DNA of 64,000 nt, taken from assembly GCA_963846005.1 (NCBI GenBank), contig CAWJUH010000001.1:1488001-1552000 (forward strand), given 5' to 3'. The notes beneath the pieces were generated by a model. It saw only the letters and a list, made by a program, of their open reading frames with translations, searched no databases and was not told the origin of the DNA. Source of the DNA: CAVSUR01 sp963846005. Lineage in GTDB: Bacteria; Actinomycetota; Actinomycetes; Streptosporangiales; Streptosporangiaceae. Positions 1 to 7,355 of the stretch are shown piece after piece. Each line of letters opens with the position of its first letter. The first letter of the stretch is position 1. The position numbers and the translations under genes are program-made.

Positions 1-296
1 ACGGCGCCATCCTGACTGCTTCCTGCCTAGCCGGGCCGGTCCTGTTCACCCCGTCGGGCATGGGCGCGCTCCGATGGCGACGTCGTACCGGAGCCCGTCA
101 GATTCCCCGGGTTACGAATCACTTCGCGTTAGCCTACCCCCTGCGCAGAATGGGGCATAGCCGCAGGTCGCGGTCATCCGCATGCCAGCCGCCGGGCAGA
201 TAGCGGCCGAGCGGCAAGCGCGCCTGGCTGGTAATGGTCTCCGCGCTCACCCCGCTGGCGGGCCGCCGCGGCGGGCGGCGTGCACGGTGGCGCTGT

Positions 297-340
297 CTCT
301 TAATCCGCGGGTTCGGGGTTCGAGTCCCTGGCGGCGCACC
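297..340 (+). other. tRNA-Lys(CTT) 3'-end fragment, probable attachment site
   Basis: This segment matches the 3' portion of an actinobacterial tRNA-Lys from the anticodon loop (CTCTTAA) through the T-arm (GGGGTTCGAGTCCC) and acceptor strand (GGCGGCGCACC). The 5' half is absent: the bases before the anticodon loop cannot pair with the 3' anticodon strand. A tRNA 3' half next to an integrase remnant is the usual footprint of an integrative element that used a tRNA gene as its attachment site. It is not a functional tRNA. Confidence 0.6.
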
Positions 341-342
341 GT

Positions 343-570
343 ACTGACCTGGCCGGGGATGATCCGGTTGCGCACCTTCGGCGCATACGTGGTGTCTCAG
401 GTGGAGCGGCGGATCCGGCGGGCGGCGACGGTGGTCAGCCAGATTCCCATCCACTGGCCCACGGTCATCGTGGTCCCGGGTTTGGCGACACGGCCGGTAT
501 CGCGCTGGGCCTGCAGGTCCTGGACCTTGCAGCTGACCTCGGCCTCGGTGCGGCCAGCTACTTCAGCCAG
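343..570 (-). pseudogene. Tyrosine integrase N-terminal remnant
   Basis: Reading on the minus strand gives a stretch like the N-terminal linker and SAM-like core-binding domain of actinobacterial tyrosine recombinases: a TEAEV...LQAQRD segment, then TMTVGQWMGIWLTTVAAR and RRST. The codon after RRST is TGA (397-399) where related integrases usually have Trp. The same frame then continues with TYAPKVRNRIIPG, another family-typical stretch. The gene runs directly into the tRNA fragment and the catalytic domain with its R..H..R..Y residues is missing. This is a dead fragment of an integrated element. Confidence 0.6.
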
Positions 571-768
571 CCGAGCCGGCCGATCTTCAGTTGCCGGGCC
601 TGGGTCGCTGCGGCGGGGTTGATCTTGTCTGGGCTGTCTCGCCAGCAGGGCTGGCGGAACGGCGTGGCCCAGGCCGGGGCTGCAGCAGTGCTCATCCTGA
701 TCTTGACCGGCATTGCGATCGGCATAGCGCATCTCTTCGGATAGCTCGATCGTGCTCAAGACGCGGCC

Positions 769-1042
769 ATGCTCACATCCAGGCGCGTCAACCAGCGGGC
801 CCGCACCCGCACCGCGATCATCCGCGCCTGCCGCGAGATCATCCGCTCCGGCGCCGCCGTGACGATGCCCGACGTCGCGCGGTCCGCCCTGGTGTCGGAG
901 GGCCACCGCCTGCCGCTACTTCCCCGACCTGGCCTCGCTGGTCAGCGCGGTGCTGCCGGGCATGTGGCCGAGCCCGGCCGAGGCACTCGCCCCGGTCGGT
1001 CGCCGCCCGCCGGCCCGGGCTCAGGCCATTAAGCCGAAGTGA
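769..1042 (+). pseudogene. TetR-family regulator, frameshifted and truncated
   Basis: The first part encodes a TetR-type HTH start (arginine-rich N-terminus, TAIIRACREIIRSG, MPDVARSALVSE). The expected continuation ATAYRYFPDLASL appears only one frame over, as ATACRYFPDLASLVSAVLPGMW, because of an extra G near 898-902. The second frame stops at 1042 after about 91 residues, far short of the ~190 residues of the family, and the ligand-binding domain is gone. It overlaps the 3' end of the opposite-strand gene at 1021. It lies in the same decayed stretch as the integrase remnant. Confidence 0.6.
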
Positions 1043-1428
1043 TCCCGGTGCGGGCGCCCGGAGCCGCCGGGACGCCGGAAGCCGCCGCCGGGATGCGGCA
1101 CCTGCCGGGCCGACTGAGCCCGGTACCGACCCACCTCGATCCACCCCGGGATCGCCTCCGGGTCGGCCCCGGCCTTGAGCAGCAGGTCGGCGGCCTGCCG
1201 CTTGCGCGGCTCGTCCAGCTCGCCCTCGCTCGCCCCGACCAGGATCCCCGCCGCGTAAGCCAGCAAGTCCGCCCGCCCCGGCGCCACGTCGAAGATCGCG
1301 GTGACCGCGGCACTCTCCTCGTCGGCGCTGAGCTCCCGCCAGCGCGAGTAATGCAGGGCCGTGCCGATGATCTTCGCTGCCAGCAGCCGGTCCGGTTCCC
1401 CCAGGTCCATCTGGCCACAGTAGGACAC
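1021..1428 (-). CDS. Hypothetical protein, 135 aa
   Basis: A small soluble acidic/helical protein with no family I can name. The core (LLAAKIIGTALHYSRWRELSADEESAAVTAIFDVAPGR...) is followed by an Arg/Gly/Pro-rich tail, which may be unstructured or may be read-through of decayed DNA. The start is the GTG at 1428, with an ATG at 1410 as an alternative. A good minus-strand promoter lies immediately upstream, so translation may be leaderless. It sits between the broken TetR gene and the popR-like regulator. Confidence 0.5.
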   Translation of the reverse strand: MSYCGQMDLGEPDRLLAAKIIGTALHYSRWRELSADEESAAVTAIFDVAPGRADLLAYAAGILVGASEGELDEPRKRQAADLLLKAGADPEAIPGWIEVGRYRAQSARQVPHPGGGFRRPGGSGRPHRDHFGLMA

Positions 1429-1438
1429 AAGTTCTACT

Positions 1439-1468
1439 TATATAGATTGAACAGCTAAATTTTCGCAA
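1439..1468 (-). promoter_or_regulatory. Putative sigma-70-type promoter for the 135-aa gene
   Basis: On the minus strand TTGCGA (1468-1463) is followed by an 18-nt spacer and TATATA (1444-1439), an AT-rich island in very GC-rich DNA. Transcription would begin close to the GTG at 1428, so the mRNA would be leaderless or nearly so. Confidence 0.45.
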
Positions 1469-1660
1469 CAAGCCGCCGCCATTGCCAGCAGGCCGGCCGC
1501 CCTCGCCCGCTCACCAGGACGCGTTTTACGCCTGCTGCGAAAGCGCTTCTGCCGCAACCGCCGCCGTGGTTACCGTGGCCGCACAGCGGCGCGGCCGGAG
1601 GAGCGCCGCACCGGACACGAACCACCGGGCCACAGCAGTCAGCCGGAACCGGGAGCAGCC

Positions 1661-2047
1661 ATGGGCGACAGCGGGAAGCCGGCCACGCGGCGGCCTGGCC
1701 CGCTGCTGCGGACCACGCTCGGCGCGGTGCTGCGGCGGGCCCGCCGCGCGCAAGGCCGGACCCTGGCCGACGTGGCTCGCAGCGCCCGGGTCTCGATGCC
1801 GTACCTGTCCGAGGTCGAGCGCGGCCGCAAGGAGGCCTCGTCGGAGGTGCTGGCCGCCATCTGCGCGGCCCTGCGGATCGAGCTGGCGGACCTGCTGGCC
1901 GAGGTGGGCCGCGAGCTGGACGCGGCGCGGGCCGTGCCGTTGGAGGGCGCCCGGGTCATCAGGCTGGACCCGGCGCGGGCCAGCCGCCGGCCCGGGGCCG
2001 CACCAGGCCCGGGCCGCGGCGACATTCAGGCCCGCCTGGCCGCCTGA
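1661..2047 (+). CDS. popR: XRE-family activator, PopR/ClgR type
   Basis: A 128-aa helix-turn-helix protein. The domain (about residues 17-75) reads LGAVLRRARRAQGRTLADVARSA followed by MPYLSEVERGRKEASSEVL, the pattern of the ClgR/PopR group that activates clp protease genes. In Streptomyces popR lies beside clpP3-clpP4 and activates them; here the gene converges on a clpP pair 24 nt away. The protein ends in Arg-Leu-Ala-Ala. A C-terminal Ala-Ala is the kind of degron used to degrade PopR and ClgR by ClpP. The assignment to PopR rather than ClgR rests on position and on the TCTGCC-N3-GGCAGA site upstream of the clpP pair. Confidence 0.72.
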   Translation: MGDSGKPATRRPGPLLRTTLGAVLRRARRAQGRTLADVARSARVSMPYLSEVERGRKEASSEVLAAICAALRIELADLLAEVGRELDAARAVPLEGARVIRLDPARASRRPGAAPGPGRGDIQARLAA

Positions 2048-2071
2048 CCCCGGGCGCCGGGCGCCGGGAGG

Positions 2072-2689
2072 TCAGGCGCGGGCCAGCTCGGCGGCGGCTG
2101 CCTTGCGGCTCACGATGACCTCGTCGGCCAGGCCGTAGTCCACCGCCTCCTGGGCGCTGAACGTCCGGTTCCTGTCGGTGTCGGCCCGGATCTTGGCCAC
2201 CGGATGCCCGGTGTGGCGGCTCAGGATCTCCGCCACCTCGGCCCGCACGCGGGCCACCTCCTTGGCCTCGATGGCCAGGTCGGGCAGCGTGCCGCGGGCT
2301 TCGCTGGACGGCTGGTGCAGCAGCACCCTGGCGTGCCTCAGCACCGCGCGCTGGCCGGGCGCGCCCGCCGCGAGCAGTACCGCCGCCGCGGACGACGCCT
2401 GGCCCATGCAGGTGGTCGCGACCTGCGGCCGGATGAACTGCATGGTGTCGTAGATCGCCGTCAGCGCGCTGTAGGAGCCGCCCGGCGAGTTGATGTAGAG
2501 GTTGATCTCCAGGTCGGGGCTGACCGATTCCAGGTGCAGCAACTGGGCCATCACCACGTTGGCGACGCCGTCGTCGATCTGCGTGCCGAGGAAGACGATG
2601 CGCTCCGACAGCAGCCGGGAGTAGATGTCGTAGGCGCGCTCCCCGGCCGGGGTCCGGTCCACCACGGTGGGAATCGTGTACTGGCCCAT
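2072..2689 (-). CDS. clpP4: ATP-dependent Clp protease proteolytic subunit (ClpP4-like)
   Basis: A 205-aa serine peptidase of family S14 that forms the proteolytic chamber of a Clp protease with a neighbouring ClpP. Family blocks are present: RIVFLGTQIDD, INLYINSPGGS, the nucleophile region GQASSAAAVLLAAG, the His region HARVLLHQPS, and RTFSAQEAVDYGLADEV near the end. The ATG at 2689 is chosen; a GTG two codons upstream (2695) overlaps the stop of clpP3 as GTGA, implying translational coupling. Family knowledge says such pairs form hetero-oligomers. Substrates and the partner unfoldase cannot be read from the sequence. Confidence 0.9.
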   Translation of the reverse strand: MGQYTIPTVVDRTPAGERAYDIYSRLLSERIVFLGTQIDDGVANVVMAQLLHLESVSPDLEINLYINSPGGSYSALTAIYDTMQFIRPQVATTCMGQASSAAAVLLAAGAPGQRAVLRHARVLLHQPSSEARGTLPDLAIEAKEVARVRAEVAEILSRHTGHPVAKIRADTDRNRTFSAQEAVDYGLADEVIVSRKAAAAELARA

Positions 2690-2691
2690 GG

Positions 2692-3311
2692 TCACAGCCC
2701 TGCCGTCCGGGCCGTGGCCGCCGGCCGGATGTCGTCCAGGTGCGCCGCGATGTGGTCCACGATCCCGTAGTCGAGGGCCTCCTCCGCGCTGAACCAGCGG
2801 TCGCGCAGGCTGTCCTTCTCCACGGTGCCGACCGGCTGGCCGGTGTGCCGGGCGATCAGGCGGATCATCGTCGATCCAGTCCGCTGCAGCTGCTCGGCGT
2901 AGATCTCCACGTCGGCCGCGGTGCCGCCGAACCCCGCCGAGCCCTGGTGCATCAGTACCTGGGCGTGCGGCAGGCTGTATCGCTTGCCCGCCGCCCCCGC
3001 GCACAGCAGGAACTGGCCCATGCTGCCGGCCAGGCCCATGACCAGGGTGCGCACGTCGTTGGGGATCAGCTGCATGGTGTCGTAGATCGCCAGCCCGGCA
3101 CTGACCGAGCCGCCGGGCGAGTTGATGTACAGGCTGATGTCGGTGCGCGGGTCCTCGGCCGCCAGCAGCAGCAACTGGGCGCACAGCCGCCGGCGACCCG
3201 GTCGTCGACCTCGGTGCCGAGCACGATGATCCGCTGAAACAGCAGCCGGTTCACCAGCTGCTCGTCCAGCGTCCCGGCCGTGGCGGCGGGTTCGGCAACG
3301 GCGCTCTGCAT
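2692..3311 (-). CDS. clpP3: Clp protease proteolytic subunit (ClpP3-like), frameshifted
   Basis: The gene starts at ATG 3311 with an N-terminus containing LDEQLVNRLLFQRIIVLGTEVDDRVA. It continues in a different frame from about 3190 as AQLLLLAAEDPRTDISLYINSPGGS, GLAGSMGQFLLCAGAAGKR (nucleophile Ser) and QVLMHQG (catalytic His). One base is missing around 3186-3192 in a GC-rich run; restoring it gives a 206-aa ClpP of normal length. Everything else is intact, so this is either a recent disruption or a consensus error. It is co-transcribed with clpP4. Confidence 0.85.
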
Positions 3312-3392
3312 GGTGGTCCTGCCTCTCGCTCCGGCTCCGGGCGGCCCCGGCTTACCGGTCACGATGGCCGCCCGGGCGGGCGCGGGCCAGGG

Positions 3393-5135
3393 CTATCTGC
3401 CGAGGGCAGAGGAATGCGCGCGGCCGGGCGAGGACCCGGGCACCGGCGCGGTCGGCTGGAAGTAGCTCTTGCGGTAGAAGACGTAGACCCGCTTGCCGTC
3501 GCTTCCGTGCCCGATGCCGGGCATCCGCCACGGCAATTTCTGGGCATAGCCCAGACCGCGCCCGTGATGCTTCAGGAGATTGAAGACGGCCTGATCGACC
3601 GGCCGGCCGAGGAACTTCCCCCGGAGTATGACGTAGCCGAAGATGCGATGCTTGATCGCGGTCAGGTAGGCGGCCCGGCCGTGCAAGATGCGGCTCGCGC
3701 CGGGCGGCCGGTACCGGTAGCTGAACGTGTTCACCCACTCGTTCAGGCTCGTGCCGGTGGAGAACGCCAGCTCGCTGGGACTGTCCGCGAGCATCAGCCC
3801 GCTGTGGCCATGCAGCAGCAGCTGCTTGATCTGGTAGATCGCAGGGGCCGAATAGGGCGGCGGGACGTTGCCGCGGTCGTCGGCCTGGATGATCCCGGTG
3901 ACCGCGCCGGTCACGGCCACCATCACGGTGGTGGTCAGGAACGCGATCACCAGCGCGGCGGTCAGGCTGCGGCGGCTGCGGCTCAGCCGCCGCACGGCCA
4001 GCTCGGCCAGCCGGGCCAGGCCGTAGGCGGCCGGGATGGCCGCGAACCAGGCGCCGTAGCCGATGTGCTTGAACAGGCTGACGACGACGCCGATGCGGGC
4101 TTGCTCGGCCGGGGCGAGCAGCGCCGTGGCGGCCAGCAGCCAGCCCAGGATCTTGATCGCCCGGCCGCGCGCCGAGGCGGTCAGGACCGTCGCCCCCATC
4201 ACCGCCAGGGCGGCCAGGCAGCCGGTCAGGATCGCCGAGGTGCCGAGGATGGCCACGGCCGGGTGGCCGCCGTTGACGGTGCGGTTCACGGTGCTGAACA
4301 AGATCCCGTGCCGGTAGGCCGGCCCGGCCGCGACCGCCAGCCCGCCGAGCGCCGCGATCGTGCCGCCGGCGGTGCCCGCGGCCGCGGTGACCCTGGATGC
4401 CAGGCTGCGTCCCGGCCCGGTGAGCGCGATGAGCGCGATGACCGCCGGGTCCCACAGCGCCGACGGGTACCCGGTGGCGTTGGCCGCGGTCATCGCCGCG
4501 ATCGTCGCGAGGGTCAGCGGCCAGCGGCTGCGGCCGGACGATTCCCCCGCCGCCACCGCGCACCGGGCGGCCAGGGCGAGCAGCATCAGCGACATCGCGT
4601 CATAGGTCGCCAGCACGCTCAGGTACTGGGCGGACGCGGTGGTGACGAACAGCGCGCCCGCCACGACGGCCGGCCACGCGCCGAACAGCTGGCGGACCGC
4701 GGAGAACAGCAGCGCGGTGGCGGCCAGCATGCAGGCCAGGCTGAGCAGCCGGGCGCCGGTCAGCCCGGCCCCGGCAGCCGCGGTGGCGCTCAGCGGCGGG
4801 TAGATCACCGGCGCGCCGGAGAAGGCCCCGGCGAAGCCGGGCACCGCCGCGCCGTGCAGCCAGTGCGCGATCTCGGCCCGGCCGGCGTCGATGTAGGTGG
4901 TCTCGTCCATGCTCACCGGGCGCGAGATCATGTGCAGGCCCAGCAGCGCCTGCACCGCCAGCAGCATCGGCGGCCCCCAGCGGGCCGCCGGGTCGACCTC
5001 AAGCGGATCCGGCCCCCGCGGCCGCACGGCGGCTGCCCGGCTTCGGGACGGGGCGGAGGTCAAGCGGCGGTTCCCTCCCTGCTGTCCGCTTACTGCGGCG
5101 CCGGGGTACCCGGGCACCGGCGATGTGCTGGCCAT
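3393..5135 (-). CDS. Membrane glycosyltransferase (GT39/ArnT-like), 580 aa
   Basis: A multi-pass membrane protein. After a basic/Pro-rich N-terminus and a first hydrophobic helix comes MDETTYIDAGRAEIAHWL, an acidic pair in the first extracytoplasmic loop as in polyprenyl-phosphate-sugar-dependent (GT-C fold) glycosyltransferases. About ten further hydrophobic segments follow, then a soluble C-terminal region (SPSELAFSTGTSLNEWVN...). Such enzymes transfer a sugar from a lipid carrier outside the membrane; donor and acceptor are unknown. The ATG at 5135 is chosen; further in-frame ATGs lie upstream and downstream. The stop codon overlaps the PopR-type operator of clpP3. Confidence 0.65.
   Translation of the reverse strand: MASTSPVPGYPGAAVSGQQGGNRRLTSAPSRSRAAAVRPRGPDPLEVDPAARWGPPMLLAVQALLGLHMISRPVSMDETTYIDAGRAEIAHWLHGAAVPGFAGAFSGAPVIYPPLSATAAAGAGLTGARLLSLACMLAATALLFSAVRQLFGAWPAVVAGALFVTTASAQYLSVLATYDAMSLMLLALAARCAVAAGESSGRSRWPLTLATIAAMTAANATGYPSALWDPAVIALIALTGPGRSLASRVTAAAGTAGGTIAALGGLAVAAGPAYRHGILFSTVNRTVNGGHPAVAILGTSAILTGCLAALAVMGATVLTASARGRAIKILGWLLAATALLAPAEQARIGVVVSLFKHIGYGAWFAAIPAAYGLARLAELAVRRLSRSRRSLTAALVIAFLTTTVMVAVTGAVTGIIQADDRGNVPPPYSAPAIYQIKQLLLHGHSGLMLADSPSELAFSTGTSLNEWVNTFSYRYRPPGASRILHGRAAYLTAIKHRIFGYVILRGKFLGRPVDQAVFNLLKHHGRGLGYAQKLPWRMPGIGHGSDGKRVYVFYRKSYFQPTAPVPGSSPGRAHSSALGR
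3396..3410. promoter_or_regulatory. PopR-type operator upstream of clpP3
   Basis: TCTGCC-GAG-GGCAGA is a perfect 6+6 palindrome with a 3-nt spacer, 85 nt upstream of the clpP3 start. As I recall it, the operator reported for Streptomyces PopR at clpP3-clpP4 is TCTGCC-N3-GGCAGA. The site overlaps the last codons of the upstream glycosyltransferase gene. With the popR-like gene on the other side of the clpP pair, this predicts conserved activation. Confidence 0.7.
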
Positions 5136-5210
5136 TCCATGCTGGCCGGCCAGCCGGGCCCGATGGGCGGCTTTCCCCGATATGCGCCGCATCGCGGGCC
5201 CTGAACATGC

Positions 5211-5259
5211 TGATCGTGTGGACTTTTCCGTTCTCAGAACGGAAAAGTCCACACGATCA
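5211..5259. repeat. Perfect 24-bp inverted repeat (hairpin family, copy 1)
   Basis: A perfect palindrome of two 24-nt arms around one base. The left arm begins TGATCGTGTGGACTTTTCCG. It lies between the divergent starts of the glycosyltransferase and the ABC ATPase. The core CGTG-(C/T)GG-...-TTTTC-(A/C)-GTT recurs in hairpins at 34742 and 36764. Confidence 0.85.
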
Positions 5260-5283
5260 CGGGTCAGACCGGGCGGGGCAGGC

Positions 5284-5352
5284 GGGGCGGCCGCGGGCCG
5301 TCCCGCCCGGGTCGGGCGCGGGGCGGCCGCGGGCCGTCCCCCCGGGTCGGGC
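5284..5352. repeat. Direct repeat, two copies of about 34 bp
   Basis: Two nearly identical GC-rich copies (GGGGCGGCCGCGGGCCGTCC... and on through CCCGGGTCGGGC) begin at 5284 and 5320. The second copy differs by a small indel. They sit just ahead of the ABC ATPase start, in its 5' region. Confidence 0.6.
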
Positions 5353-5364
5353 AGGATCGGCGGG

Positions 5365-6186
5365 GTGAACTCACCCAGCCCGCCCCTGGACGGGAGCGCG
5401 GTGCTGCGCGCCGCGGCGGTCGATCTGGAGCGCGGCAAGCGGCTGCTGCTGGACCAGGTCAGCCTGACCGTCCGGGCCGGCGAGCTGTGGGCGCTGCTCG
5501 GGCCGAACGGGGCGGGCAAGACCACGCTGCTGCGGATCCTGGCCAGCTACGCGCACCCGACCCGCGGTCAGGTGGACATCCTCGGCCACCGCCTCGGCCG
5601 GGTAAACGTGTTCGAGCTGCGGCCGATGATCGGCCACGTCACCGCCCATCATCCGCTGCGGGTGCCGCTGACCGTGCGCGAGGTGGTGCTGACCGGCGCG
5701 ACCGGCACCATCGAGCTTCCGCCGCGCCGCACCCCGGGCCCGGCGGAGCTGGGCCGCGCCGACGCCCTCATCGAGCTGATGGGGCTGCGGCGGCTGGCCG
5801 GGGCCCGCTGGCCGGTGCTGTCGCAGGGCGAGCGGGCCCGGGCGCTGATCGCCCGCGCGCTGATGGCGCAGCCGCGGGTGCTGCTGCTGGACGAGCCGGC
5901 CGCCGGGCTGGACCTGGCCGGCCGCGAGCAGCTGCTGGCCAGCGTGGACGAGCTGCGCGCCCGCCAGCCGGGGCTGGCCGCGGTCATGGTCACCCATCAC
6001 CTGGAGGAGCTGCCGGCCAGCACCTCGCACGCGCTGCTGCTGCGCGAGGGCCGGGTGGTCGCGGCCGGGCCGGCCGCCGCCGTGCTCACCACCGAGCTGG
6101 TCAGCGCCTGCTACGACCATCCGGTCACGATCTCGCGGCAGGCCGGGCGCTGGACCGCGACGGCCCGGCCCGCCCGGCTGGCCTGA
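5365..6186 (+). CDS. ABC transporter ATP-binding protein, 273 aa
   Basis: A single-domain ABC ATPase. It has Walker A GPNGAGKTT (about residue 49), an atypical signature LSQGERARALIARALM, Walker B VLLLDEPAAGLD and the H-loop THH. The start is GTG 5365, giving MNSPSPPLDG; the frame is open further upstream but that region is low-complexity repeat. No permease gene is adjacent, so the substrate is unknown, and a non-transport or orphan role is possible. Confidence 0.8.
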   Translation: MNSPSPPLDGSAVLRAAAVDLERGKRLLLDQVSLTVRAGELWALLGPNGAGKTTLLRILASYAHPTRGQVDILGHRLGRVNVFELRPMIGHVTAHHPLRVPLTVREVVLTGATGTIELPPRRTPGPAELGRADALIELMGLRRLAGARWPVLSQGERARALIARALMAQPRVLLLDEPAAGLDLAGREQLLASVDELRARQPGLAAVMVTHHLEELPASTSHALLLREGRVVAAGPAAAVLTTELVSACYDHPVTISRQAGRWTATARPARLA

Positions 6187-6211
6187 CCAGGCTGCCCCTG
6201 CCGCACGAGAG

Positions 6212-6225
6212 CGAACATATGTTCT
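6212..6225. promoter_or_regulatory. LexA/SOS-box-like palindrome
   Basis: CGAACATATGTTCT matches the actinobacterial LexA operator pattern CGAAC-N4-GTTCG except at the last base. It ends 9 nt before the ATG of the next gene. A possible -10 (TACTGT, 6225-6230) overlaps its edge, which would give a leaderless transcript under LexA control. Confidence 0.55.
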
Positions 6226-6234
6226 ACTGTCGCG

Positions 6235-7119
6235 ATGGAGCGCGTCACCCGCCCGACCTGGTGGGACTATCCGGCGGGCTGCCCGGCCGGGCATCCGTGG
6301 GGGCCCGGCCTGGTCATCGTCGGCTGGATGCCCTGCGACTGCCCGGGGGCGCTGCGCCATCCCGGCCGCGGGCACCTGTGGGTCAGGTGCGGCACGAAAG
6401 ACTGCACGGCGACCTGGTACCGGCCCCGGCATGGCTGGTTAACCGACGTCGCGGACCGGTGGGCTGCCAGACTTACCGGCATGCAGACCCTGGTCGCCGA
6501 CCACCCGCTGGTCACCCACAAGCTCACCGCGCTGCGCGACGCCCGCACCGAGACGCCGGTGTTCCGCAGGCTGGCGGACGAACTGGTCACGCTGCTCGCC
6601 TACGAGGCCACCCGGCACATCCGGGTCGAGCCGGTATCGGTGGAGACCCCGCTGGAGACCGCGCCCGGGGTACGGCTGGCGCGGCCGGTGCCGCTGGTGA
6701 TCCCGGTGCTGCGGGCCGGGATCGGCATGCTGGACGGCATGGCCCGGCTGCTGCCGCAGGCCGACGTCGGTTTCGTGGGGCTGATCAGGGACGAGCAGAC
6801 GCTGGCCGCGTCCACCTACGCGGAGCGGCTGCCGGCCGGCCTGTCCGGCCGGGACGTGTTCGTGCTCGACCCGATGCTGGCCACCGGCGGCACGCTGCAG
6901 ACGGTGGTGGAGATGCTGGTGACGCGCGGCGCGGCCACCATCACCGCGGTGTGCCTGCTGGCCGCGCCCGAGGGCCTGGACCGGCTGGCCGCGGCGTTTC
7001 CCGGCGACGAGCCGCCGGTCCGGGTGGTGACCGGGGCGCTGGACCGCCAGCTCAACGACAGGGGCTACATCCTGCCCGGCCTCGGCGACGCCGGCGACCG
7101 CCTGTTCGGCCAGATCTAG
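6235..7119 (+). CDS. upp: Uracil phosphoribosyltransferase with Cys-rich N-terminal extension
   Basis: The C-terminal 212 residues (from Met at 6481, MQTLVADHPLVTHKLTALRD) are a complete UPRTase. It has the PRPP-binding block VFVLDPMLATGGT, the VLRAGIGMLDG loop and a C-terminal GYILPGLGDAGDRLFG. It makes UMP from uracil and PRPP. The same frame is open for 82 more codons upstream, encoding a compact domain rich in Cys, His and Trp (CPAGHPWGPG, MPCDCP, GHLWVRC, DCTATWY) that looks like a small metal-binding module. There is no clear ribosome-binding site before the 6481 ATG, so a fusion is plausible; two overlapping genes are the alternative. The SOS-box-like palindrome sits directly before the 6235 start. 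Confidence 0.85.
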   Translation: MERVTRPTWWDYPAGCPAGHPWGPGLVIVGWMPCDCPGALRHPGRGHLWVRCGTKDCTATWYRPRHGWLTDVADRWAARLTGMQTLVADHPLVTHKLTALRDARTETPVFRRLADELVTLLAYEATRHIRVEPVSVETPLETAPGVRLARPVPLVIPVLRAGIGMLDGMARLLPQADVGFVGLIRDEQTLAASTYAERLPAGLSGRDVFVLDPMLATGGTLQTVVEMLVTRGAATITAVCLLAAPEGLDRLAAAFPGDEPPVRVVTGALDRQLNDRGYILPGLGDAGDRLFGQI

Positions 7120-7153
7120 CCGGGTGAGCCCGGGGAGAACCCCGGAGCCCCCC

Positions 7154-7193
7154 GGCCGATCGCTTCGGGCCCCGCGGGCCCTCGCGACCGGCC
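7154..7193 (+). terminator. GC-rich hairpin after upp
   Basis: A long imperfect stem is built around GGGCCC-CGC-GGGCCC (7167-7181) with outer arms GGCCG...CGGCC, 35 nt after the upp stop. There is no U-tract. It could act as a terminator in high-GC DNA. The rest of 7120-7355 shows nothing else clear. Confidence 0.4.
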
Positions 7194-7355
7194 GCCCGCT
7201 GTCTGCGCACCGCCGCGCCCGCGGCGGCAAGAAAATCTCCGGGCGGCCAGGATTTCTGCCCGCGCGATGTATCAGCGGCCTCGACACCTGCTCGGTGCGG
7301 GGAGAGGCTGGCAGGCAGGTCTGCCCGCCCGCATCGCCCCATGTGAGGAGCCAGC

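Noticed and set aside
297..340. Functional tRNA-Lys gene
   Set aside because: Only the 3' half is present; no D-arm or 5' acceptor strand precedes it that could pair.
3312..3392. ClgR-type box (GTTCGC...GCG) at the clpP promoter
   Set aside because: No such motif is present between the glycosyltransferase stop and clpP3; only the PopR-type palindrome is found.
5365..6186. Earlier start of the ABC ATPase around 4897-5360
   Set aside because: The upstream frame crosses the palindrome, the direct repeats and antisense of the glycosyltransferase; homology to ABC ATPases begins only after 5365.
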